Assembly: GCA_037043455.1 (NCBI GenBank)
Contig: JAWPHD010000007.1
Location: 983,879-1,047,878 of the forward strand
Length of the DNA: 64,000 bases
Source of the DNA: Cyrtodaria siliqua
Taxonomy: Eukaryota > Mollusca > Bivalvia > Adapedonta > Hiatellidae
Reading direction: 5' to 3'
The translations under genes were made by a program, and so were the position numbers. Under the pieces are notes generated by a model. That model searched no databases. It worked only from the letters and a program-made list of their open reading frames with translations, and was not told the origin of the DNA. This document shows positions 1 through 9,460 of the stretch, one piece after another. Within the stretch, counting starts at the first letter, position 1. Each line of letters begins with the position of its first letter.

Positions 1-401
1 TATGAGGATCCCATACGCTGGAAGCATATTACAACTGAGGCCTGACCAGGCTCTTGTAGCAAGTTGCTTTGACATCTGGTGTATGTATATGTATAATGCG
101 TTGTACTGAATGTTTAATGCTGAATATAGTTATTTGTATTGTAGTAGCACTTACGTGCTACATGTAGCCGGATAATTTTCGTGTGTCATTCCAGTGTATT
201 TAAAGTGAACCTAGGCTTCGCAAGAACCGCACTTCAGCGGCATATATGTATTGATGTTTGCCGGAAGTATACTATTGACTAGATTGGTTGAAATGGACTT
301 TGATTGACAAATGGCGTAAGGTCAATTACCGTCCTGTTCCTGTTCGTAAGTAAAACCTATCTGGTGTGTAGTTTATAACAAATATTTATCATTGATACGT
401 A
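1..401. other. no gene seen; AT-rich flank
   Basis: I see no convincing coding region or recognised repeat in this stretch. It is the left flank of the palindrome that begins at 402. Confidence 0.5.
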
Positions 402-1689
402 CACAGGAACTGGTCACTTTTAATTTTTGCCTTCTATTATTATAATTGTCTATAAAGGACTTTAATGGGAAATTTTGGAAAATGCTGGTGTTCTTTTTCA
501 GAGGTCAGGCAGACGTTCGAAACAATCTCAGTTACATGCAAACTATATACAAACATGTGCAGAAATAAATTTCCTATCCAACAATACCTTTCTTCCTACG
601 ATCCCTTGTAAATTCGCTGAGATATCCGAGTTCAAAGTCACCAAAGTGCAATTTCAAGCTGCACGTCGTTTGTCTATGTCCCCTATGTAAACAAATGAAA
701 TTTACCGAAAATCAGGTGTCCGTTAATTCCGTTAATTTCGGCGCAGTATTCCAGCTTTAAATCACAACCAATTCACTAAAGTAAAGCACCGATACGTAAA
801 TAAATCCATATTTTATCAGTTTGCATAGTCCGTATCACGAGAAAGTCACATAACAACAAGTATTTCGCCACTTGTTATCGGCACTAGCAGACTTTACAAA
901 TGAAACCGCCATTTTCAAATGATTTACGGGGCCGAATGACGTCATGATGCGAATCTAACAGCTATGGTAAGTATTTTTACTTTTTAATATTATTCTTGAA
1001 TATATTAGAAAATACGTTTGTGCTTATCCATAACACTATTATAATCAATAATAGTGTTATGGATAAGCACAAGCGTATTAAATAATATATTCAAGAATAA
1101 TTTTAAAAAGTATATTTTTTTTACCATAGCTGTTAGGTTCGCATTATGACGTCATTCGGCCCCGTAATTCATTTGAAAATGGCGGTTTCATTTGTAAAGT
1201 CTGCTAGTGCCGATAACAAGTGGCGAAATACTCGTTGTTGTGTGACTTTCTCGTGATACGGACTATGCAAACTGATAAAATATGGATTTATTTACGTATC
1301 GGTGCTTTACTTTAGTGAATTGGTTGTGATTTAAAGCTGGAATACTGCGCCGAAATTAACGGAATTAACGGACACCTGATTTTCGGTAAATTTCATTTGT
1401 TTACATAGGGGACATAGACAAACGACGTGCAGCTTGAAATTGCACTTTGGTGACTTTGAACTCGGATATCTCAGCAAATTTACAAGGGATCGTAGGAAGA
1501 AAGGTATTGTTGGATAGGAAATTTATTTCTGCACATGTTAGTATATAGTTTGCATGTAACTGAGATTGTTTCGAACGTCTGCTTGACCTCTGAAAAAGAA
1601 CACCAGCATTTTCCAAAATTTCCCATTAAAGTCCTTTATAGACAATTATAATAATAGAAGGCAAAAATTAAAAGTGACCAGTTCCTGTG
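402..1689. repeat. 1.3 kb near-perfect palindrome (foldback)
   Basis: Positions 402-1040 and 1050-1689 are inverted copies of each other around a 9-base loop (1041-1049), with only scattered mismatches. Both arms carry the same short open frame (475-690 on +, 1401-1616 on -, 71 codons), and the right arm is copied once more at 4901-5324. Each arm has a TGACGTCA octamer (937-944 and 1147-1154) and an AAAATGGCGG motif (about 1176-1185, mirrored at 906-915) close to the centre. These motifs resemble CRE and YY1 sites of animal core promoters, so the centre could act as a bidirectional promoter; that is inference. It could be a foldback transposon, a head-to-head duplication of a gene 5' end, or an assembly fold-back. 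Confidence 0.85.
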
Positions 1690-2524
1690 GATACGTAGGT
1701 TTGGGCTAATAAGTGGTCATTCATTTTTGACGGCATCGTAAACACTAAACAGTATTAATTGCTGGTCATTAATTTGTTTCCATGGTAAACAATGTCAATT
1801 ATTGGCCTAAAATTTGTTTGAGTGCATGGTAAACAGGGTCACTGGCTGGTCATTACTGTGACCGCTGTTTGATTGTGTTACATTGACTACAGTCATAGAA
1901 CAAACATTTTTATTCGCTGCCGTTCGGCGACTCTTTATATTGTTTTAGTAATTGCACATGGTAAGGTAGTAATGAATAGTTTCTTTGAGTTTTTCACTTT
2001 GATAACGCAATCTTATAATTACACATGGTAGCAATATACAGGTGTTGTAATGCACGCTAACGCAATAACGCATCCCATACATGCGAGTAAATTCTAGTTT
2101 CTGTGCTGATGTGTACATTAGCACGTCGTCGCTTCTCAAAGGTGAATATGTAATCAATTTGTAAGGCATGTCAAGGATTCGCGTAGCACAAACTGGGAAG
2201 AAAGTGTCTGGTAAAAAAAAAACGGTCATGGCATGTTTACGTCTCCGTGACAACTCTTTTTTTTTTATTATTGTTTTAACACCCGTGACTTGGTCTGTTA
2301 TTATGTTAAACTTTGTTCCCAGAAATAATGCTATTTTCTCTCGGCAGCTATTTTACGCTTGCGTAAAACCTTGCTTGTATTTATATATAAAGGGACATAG
2401 TGCAATCTTGAGGTTTCTTTTTATCGAGACTGAGTAGAGTTTGATTTGGGTTTTACGGCGCACCGACACCGGCGTCAACAGGAGTGATCATTTAGATAAT
2501 AGGCAGAATGGACCTACAAACTTC
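1690..2524. other. no gene seen; non-coding part of the duplicated segment
   Basis: I found no recognisable gene. The open frames at 2168-2437 (+) and 1945-2253 (-) overlap each other, have no recognisable domain and are tied to the duplicated repeat. Around 2440-2560 there is a diverged copy of the SINE tail seen elsewhere (a GGTTTTACGGCGCACC-like stretch and CACCCGCAGAACTGC). The second copy occupies 5325-6159. Confidence 0.5.
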
Positions 2525-3105
2525 TCACCCGCAGAACTGCGGAGATGCGACCCGTCTGCTTGGATAAGCAGGAGCTCTATTTTTGCACGGGAAACAACAG
2601 TCTAACTTTGTGCAAACATCGTTTTTCCTTCTTTTGCTTGGTGTTGGTACCGTGAAGGGTCTTTTACAGCGCGGTACACAAAGTAGAACGATGGGAGGGC
2701 TGTTTTTTTCCTTTGCGTGGACCACTTGACTATCCAGATGTTCCCAATCAACTGGTGTTTTACGAAAAATGAATGTTTTAGCCGATACTTTTTGCAATGT
2801 TGTTTAATAAACCCCCTATCTTGTGGGCAGTTTCCCAGTTTCCTCTCAAGAATGCCATGATGGAACTGGCTTTTTTGGCTACGTTGTTGAAATGAGTAGA
2901 CCATTTCAGACTGGTACTTATATGTTTTCCCAGGAATGGATTTTCTTCATTATATGACATAAATAGCAGGGGGCTAGGACGATACATTGCGGTACACGTG
3001 AACATAGTCAACTGTTACTGTCTGATTGTTCACCTTCGACTACCACTTGTATATGTCTTTGTGTCAGGAATGCCTCTAGCCAGTTGTATATGGGCCTTAT
3101 AAAAA
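2525..3105 (-). pseudogene. LINE reverse-transcriptase relic (copy 1)
   Basis: Read on the minus strand, the three frames give scattered pieces typical of a Jockey/CR1-type non-LTR reverse transcriptase. A segment NWLEAFLTQRHIQVVVEGE lies at about 3010-3090. Next comes VPQCIVLAP, corresponding to the conserved GVPQGSVLGP block, and then FLGKHISTSLKWSTHFNN at about 2870-2930, the region after the catalytic domain. The sequence between GVPQ and FLGKHI, including the YxDD catalytic motif, is missing, and frameshifts and stops are frequent. It is a dead, internally deleted fragment. The open frames at 2525-2797, 2602-2904 and 2778-3011 are its broken parts. Confidence 0.75.
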
Positions 3106-3170
3106 CTGAACAGGAAAGTAGCATTTAAGGACGACAATCAACCACAAACACACACAGAAACAAAGAACAA
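3106..3170. repeat. dispersed repeat A, left piece (split by insertion)
   Basis: ACAGGAAAGTAGCATTTAAG and the following ACAATCAACCACAAA match the start of a dispersed repeat seen complete at 24206-24440. Here the repeat is interrupted by the Helentron-like element and resumes at 4711. The same arrangement occurs in the second duplicate at 6741-6805 and 8320-8509. Confidence 0.75.
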
Positions 3171-3438
3171 CTAGAAATTGTTATTGTCCATGGGACAAAA
3201 ACGTATGGCTCCCCCTCTCGCCCGAACAGACATAATTGACGACTCTAGGTCCAACTGTTCTTTATTGATCTGAGATCGTTTTGATATTCAATATCCCTGT
3301 GACTGTATCTACTATCTGTATCAGTAAGGCCACATAAAAAAATATGTGTGGTTCAAGTAACCCGACCGACCCTATTTTTTTAAAGGGCCGACCCTAAAAC
3401 TTCTTATGCAAAAATTTAAAAAAAAAAAAATTAAAAAG

Positions 3439-3472
<34 letters not shown>

Positions 3473-3506
3473 AATAAAATTAAACAAAAAATTAAAATTA
3501 AAAAAT

Positions 3507-3548
<42 letters not shown>

Positions 3549-4710
3549 AAATTAAAAAAAAAAAAAAAATCAATAGCGGTCATCTACTGGTCATGACCAA
3601 CCATCCTTCCAAGTTTGAGGACCCTAGGTCCAACCATTCTCTAGTTATTGATCGGACATAGTTTCACCGCAACCTTGACCTTTGACCTATTGACCCCAAA
3701 ATCAATAGGGTCATCTACTGGTCATGACCAACCATCCTTCCAAGTTTGAGGACCCTAGGTCCAACCATTCTCTAGTTATTGATTGGACATCGTTTCACCG
3801 CAACCTTGACCTTTGACCCCAAAATCAATAGGGTCATCTACTTGTCATGACCAACCATCCTTCCAAGTTTGAGGACCCTAGGTCCAACCGTTCTCTAGTT
3901 ATTGATCGGACATCGTATTAATAGTCAAGGTCACTACGACCTTGACCTTACACCTAGTGACCCCTCTACTTGTCATGACTAACCGTCGTTCCAAGTTTGA
4001 GGACCCTAGGTCCAACCGTTCTCTAGATATTGATCGGACATCGTTTTGATAGTCAAGGTCACCGCGACCTTGACCTAGTGACCCCAAAATCAATAGGGGT
4101 CATCTACTTGTCATGACCAACCATCCTTCCAAGTTTGAGGACCGTAGGTCCAACCATTCTCTAGTTATTGATCGGACATCGTTTGTGACACAGACAGACC
4201 TACGGCCTTGACCTTTGACCTAGTGACCCCAAAATCAATAGGGGTCATCTACTTGTCATGACCAACCATCCTTCCAAGTTTGAGGACCGTAGGTCCAACC
4301 GTTCTCTAGTTATTGATCGGACATCGTTTGTGACACAGACAGACCTACGGCCTTGACCTTTGACCTAGTGACCCCAAAATCAATAGGGGTCATCTACTTT
4401 TCATGACCAACCATCCTTCCAAGTTTGAGGACCCTAGGTCCAACCATTCTCTAGTTATTGATCGGACATCGTTTTGATAGTCAATGTCACCGCGACGTTG
4501 ACCTTTGACCTAGTGACCCCAAAATCAATAGGGGTCATCTACTTGTCATGACCAACCATCCTTCCAAGTTTGAGGACCCTAGGTCCAACCATTCTCTAGT
4601 TATTGATCGGACATCGTTTGAGACACAGACCTACAGACACGCAGACTGACAGACAGAAAGCACAAAAACAATATGGCTCCCCTACCACACTTTGTGTGGG
4701 GGAGCCATAA
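3171..4710. mobile_element. Helentron-like non-autonomous element, copy 1
   Basis: The same 1.5 kb unit occurs at 3171-4710, 6806-8319 and 43416-44959, each time in a different or independently identifiable context. It begins CTAGAAATTGTTATTGTCC, then TATGGCTCCCCC. A long A-rich tract follows (3410-3570), then about eight tandem monomers of 123-145 bp (3580-4640), each with CATGACCAACCATCCTTCC and TTGACCTTTGACCTAGTGAC. A CAGA-rich stretch follows, and the unit ends in a hairpin formed by TATGGCTCCCC and GGGGGAGCCATA. Short terminal repeats, a tandem core and a 3' hairpin resemble the bivalve pearl/Helentron-associated elements known from oysters. Family assignment is inference; no transposase is encoded. 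Confidence 0.7.
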
Positions 4711-4899
4711 ATATATATAAAAATGAATAAAAGGCAAAATAAGATATCACAAACAAGTTGACAATAGGGCTACCGCCTTAGACCGGTCAGAGGCAAAAAA
4801 GGCCGCTGGGGGTTTAAACCAGGTTTTAGGGTGCACCAAACCATACACTTAACCTACTGTCATCCCCTTAAAACGGGACAGTGTAAATAAAGGAATCCC
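4711..4899. repeat. dispersed repeat A, right piece
   Basis: The repeat interrupted at 3170 resumes here. GACAATAGGGCTACCGCCTT, then a GGTCAG-containing block and a terminal CTGTCATCCCCTTAAAACGG, match 24300-24440, 26340-26385 and 10650-10740. It has no coding content. It may be a SINE or a fragment of a DNA transposon; I do not recognise the family. Confidence 0.7.
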
Positions 4900-6159
4900 C
4901 GCAAACTGATAAAATATGGATTTATTTACGTATCGGTGCTTTACTTTAGTGAATTGGTTGTGATTTAAAGCTGGAATACTGCGCCGAAATTTAACGGAAT
5001 TAACGGACACCTGATTTTCGGTAAATTTCATTTGTTTACATAGGGGACATAGACAAACGACGTGCAGCTTGAAATTGCACTTTGGTGACTTTGAACTCGG
5101 ATATCTCAGCGAATTTACAAGGGATCGTAGGAAGAAAGGTATTGTTGGATAGGAAATTTATTTCTGCACATGTTAGTATATAGTTTGCATGTAACTGAGA
5201 TTGTTTCGAACATCTGCTTGACCTCTGAAAAAGAACACCAGCATTTTCCAAAATTTCCCATTAAAGTCCTTTATAGACAATTATAATAATAGAAGGCAAA
5301 AATTAAAAGTGACCAGTTCCTGTGGATACGTAGGTTTGGGCTAATAAGTGGTCATTCATTTTTGACGGCATCGTAAACACTAAACAGTATTAATTGCTGG
5401 TCATTAATTTGTTTGCATGGTAAACAATGTCAATTATTGGCCTAAAATTTGTTTGAGTGCATGGTAAACAGGGTCACTGGCTGGTCATTACTGTGACCGC
5501 TGTTTGATTGTGTTACATTGACTACAGTCATAGAACAAACATTTTTATTCGCTGCCGTTCGGCGACTCTTTATATTGTTTTAGTAATTGCACATGGTAAG
5601 GTAGTAATGAATAGTTTCTTTGAGTTTTTCACTTTGATAACGCAATCTTATAATTACACATGGTAGCAATGAACAGTTTATCTGTGTTGTAATGCACGCT
5701 AACGCAAACGCATCCCATACATGCGAGTAATTCTATTTCTGTGCTGATGTGTACTTTAGCACGTCGTGCTTCAAAGGTGAATATGTAATCAATTTGTAAG
5801 GCATGTCAAGGATTCGCGTAGCACAAACTGGGAAGAAAGTGTCTGGTAAAAAAAAAACGGTCATGGCATGTTTACGTCTCCGTGACAACTCTTTTTTTTT
5901 TATTATTGTTTTAACACCCGTGACTTGGTCTGTTATTATGTTAAACTTTGTTCCCAGAAATAATGCTATTTTCTCTCGGCAGCTATTTTACGCTTGCGTA
6001 AAACCTTGCTTGTATTTATATATAAAGGGACATAGTGCAATCTTGAGGTTTCTTTTTATCGAGACTGAGTAGAGTTTGATTTGGGTTTTACGGCGCACCG
6101 ACACCGGCGTCAACAGGAGTGATCATTTAGATAATAGGCATAATGGACCTACAAACTTC

Positions 6160-6740
6160 TCACCCGCAGAACTGCGGAGATGCGACCCGTCTGCTTGGAT
6201 AAGCAGGAGCTCTATTTTTGCACGGGAAACAACAGTCTAACTTTGTGCAAACATCGTTTTTCCTTCTTTTGCTTGGTGTTGGTACCGTGAAGGGTCTTTT
6301 ACAGCGCGGTACACAAAGTAGAACGATGGGAGGGCTGTTTTTTTCCTTTGCGTGGACCACTTGACTATCCAGATGTTCCCAATCAACTGGTGTTTTACGA
6401 AAAATGAATGTTTTAGCCGATACTTTTTGCAATGTTGTTTAATAAACCCCCTATCTTGTGGGCAGTTTCCCAGTTTCCTCTCAAGAATGCCATGATGGAA
6501 CTGGCTTTTTTGGCTACGTTGTTGAAATGAGTAGACCATTTCAGACTGGTACTTATATGTTTTCCCAGGAATGGATTTTCTTCATTATATGACATAAATA
6601 GCAGGGGGCTAGGACGATACATTGCGGTACACGTGAACATAGTCAACTGTTACTGTCTGATTGTTCACCTTCGACTACCACTTGTATATGTCTTTGTGTC
6701 AGGAATGCCTCTAGCCAGTTGTATATGGGCCTTATAAAAA
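6160..6740 (-). pseudogene. LINE reverse-transcriptase relic (copy 2)
   Basis: This is the duplicate of the relic at 2525-3105, offset by 3635 bases, with the same missing catalytic core and the same frameshifts. The shared lesions show that the LINE was already dead before the segment duplicated. Confidence 0.75.
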
Positions 6741-6805
6741 CTGAACAGGAAAGTAGCATTTAAGGACGACAATCAACCACAAACACACACAGAAACAAAG
6801 AACAA

Positions 6806-7074
6806 CTAGAAATTGTTATTGTCCATGGGACAAAAACGTATGGCTCCCCCACTCGCCCGAACAGACATAATTGACGACTCTAGGTCCAACTGTTCTTTAT
6901 TGATCTGAGATCGTTTTGATATTCAATATCCCTGTGACTGTATCTACTATCTGTATCAGTAAGGCCACATAAAAAAATATGTGTGGTTCAAGTAACCCGA
7001 CCGACCCTATTTTTTTAAAGGGCCGACCCTAAAACTTCTAATGCAAAAATTTAAAAAAAAAAAAATTAAAAAGA

Positions 7075-7108
<34 letters not shown>

Positions 7109-8319
7109 AATAAAATTAAACAAAAAATTAAAATTAAAAAATATTTAAAAAAAAAATAAAAAAAAAAAAAAAAAAAAATCAATAGGGGTCATCTACTGGT
7201 CATGACCAACCATCCTTCCAAGTTTGAGGACCCTAGGTCCAACCATTCTCTAGTTATTGATCGGACATAGTTTCACCGCAACCTTGACCTTTGACCTATT
7301 GACCCCAAAATCAATAGGGTCATCTACTGGTCATGACCAACCATCCTTCCAAGTTTGAGGACCCTAGGTCCAACCATTCTCTAGTTATTGATTGGACATC
7401 GTTTCACCGCAACCTTGACCTTTGACCCCAAAATCAATAGGGTCATCTACTTGTCATGACCAACCATCCTTCCAAGTTTGAGGACCCTAGGTCCAACCGT
7501 TCTCTAGTTATTGATCGGACATCGTATTAATAGTCAAGGTCACTACGACCTTGACCTTACACCTAGTGACCCCTCTACTTGTCATGACTAACCGTCGTTC
7601 CAAGTTTGAGGACCCTAGGTCCAACCGTTCTCTAGATATTGATCGGACATCGTTTTGATAGTCAAGGTCACCGCGACCTTGACCTAGTGACCCCAAAATC
7701 AATAGGGGTCATCTACTTGTCATGACCAACCATCCTTCCAAGTTTGAGGACCGTAGGTCCAACCATTCTCTAGTTATTGATCGGACATCGTTTGTGACAC
7801 AGACAGACCTACGGCCTTGACCTTTGACCTAGTGACCCCAAAATCAATAGGGGTCATCTACTTGTCATGACCAACCATCCTTCCAAGTTTGAGGACCGTA
7901 GGTCCAACCGTTCTCTAGTTATTGATCGGACATCGTTTGTGACACAGACAGACCTACGGCCTTGACCTTTGACCTAGTGACCCCAAAATCAATAGGGGTC
8001 ATCTACTTTTCATGACCAACCATCCTTCCAAGTTTGAGGACCCTAGGTCCAACCATTCTCTAGTTATTGATCGGACATCGTTTTGATAGTCAATGTCACC
8101 GCGACGTTGACCTTTGACCTAGTGACCCCAAAATCAATAGGGGTCATCTACTTGTCATGACCAACCATCCTTCCAAGTTTGAGGACCCTAGGTCCAACCG
8201 TTCTCTAGTTATTGATCGGACATCGTTTGAGACACAGACCTACAGACACGCAGACTGACAGACAGAAAGCACAAAAACAATATGGCTCCCCTACCACACT
8301 TTGTGTGGGGGAGCCATAA
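6806..8319. mobile_element. Helentron-like non-autonomous element, copy 2
   Basis: Same element and same host repeat as copy 1, carried along by the segmental duplication rather than by an independent insertion. It has the same tandem core and terminal GGGGGAGCCATA hairpin. Its A-rich tract is 26 bases shorter. Confidence 0.7.
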
Positions 8320-8697
8320 ATATATATAAAAATGAATAAAAGGCAAAATAAGATATCACAAACAAGTTGACAATAGGGCTACCGCCTTAGACCGGTCAGA
8401 GGCAAAAAAGGCCGCTGGGGGTTTAAACCAGGTTTTAGGGTGCACCAAACCATACACTTAACCTACTGTCATCCCCTTAAAACGGGACAGTGTAAATAAA
8501 GGAATCCCCGCCATGAACTATACTCTAACCAACAAGGCAGCATTAAAAGGCAATATAAGTAAAACACACAGATGCTCGTGTATATATAAATAAAAAAGTA
8601 GCCTAGAAAGCCACAAAAAATGTATTCAGTGACTAGGCAGAAGCCAGAGCAACAAGAGAACAAACCATTGAGTACGGTGTCCTGTTAGGGCCATGTT

Positions 8698-8770
8698 ACC
8701 ATCGCATCTTACCATCGACCATCGACCTAGGTCGATGGTAAGATGCGATGGTCGATGGTAAGATGCGATG
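8698..8770. repeat. 23 bp palindrome plus a direct copy
   Basis: 8698-8720 (ACCATCGCATCTTACCATCG, then ACC) is exactly complementary to 8730-8752 across a 9-base loop. The inner 20 bases of the right arm are repeated again at 8751-8770, giving an inverted then direct triplet. Confidence 0.85.
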
Positions 8771-9460
8771 ATGCAGCATTTCCGGGTCTTGTGTGGTTAA
8801 AACTTTGAGTAACACAGTTTTGTTATATTGAAATAAACAGAGAATGAACTCATCACCCCAAAAACAGAGAAAATACGCTGATATTTTCACTCATTTTTGC
8901 GTCATACTGCTTTCAAGAACGATTTTTTTCAGATTACCTCCCTTTATAATAAAAATATAGTGATTTCGCAACTTGCATAAAACATGTTTTAGCAGCAACA
9001 GACAAACTTTGGTTTTTGATGATTATTAATATTGATCAGAATGAAATTTTATCTAGATTGGTGTACAAAGTGTAACAAAGTCAACCCTAGGCAAATCACA
9101 GCTTAAAAGAGGGACGTTTCTATTTTTGCTGAGTACAGTATAAAAGCGTCATTGGAAGTGTCTGCATAGACAGGCTATGAATTTTGTAAATAGGCACCTG
9201 GGGACAATTTAGTCCACCTTATAAACGCAAGAAAAATATAAAGCTAAAAAAGCATTTATCACATCGGGTTAGACCAGGCATGAACGGATTAACAGTAACT
9301 GTTCAGAAAATACATGTCACATTCAAATTAAATATACACTCAGTTAAATAGTGTTATTTATATTAATACGAATGTCCAGATTGTAAAATATTAAAACAGG
9401 TTTAGGCACATACTCTTCATTTCCTGATTGGAAAATAACAACGTCATCTTGTCTAAATCA
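8771..9460. other. no gene seen
   Basis: AT-rich sequence without a convincing open frame or a repeat that I recognise elsewhere in the window. Confidence 0.45.

Larger units (their letters stand above)
1266..4900. repeat. 3.6 kb tandem segmental duplication, copy 1
   Basis: This 3635-base segment is followed immediately by a near-identical second copy. The copy starts inside the right arm of the palindrome and ends at GGAATCCCC. Landmarks recur at a constant offset of 3635 bases up to the A-rich tract near 3420-3570, then at 3609. The length difference lies in that homopolymer. The junction shows only GC as shared bases, which fits unequal or non-homologous joining rather than recombination between long repeats. 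Confidence 0.9.
4901..8509. repeat. 3.6 kb tandem segmental duplication, copy 2
   Basis: Near-identical second copy of 1266-4900. It contains a third copy of the palindrome arm (4901-5324), the LINE relic, the split repeat A and the Helentron-like element. Visible differences are a shorter A-tract, a small rearranged patch near 5668-5680 and scattered single-base changes. The high identity means the event is recent or an assembly duplication. Confidence 0.9.

Noticed and set aside
475..690. 71-codon frame conserved in three copies (also 1401-1616 and 5036-5251)
   Set aside because: The copies are near-identical DNA from a palindrome and a recent duplication, so conservation of the frame carries no coding evidence. 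No domain is recognised.
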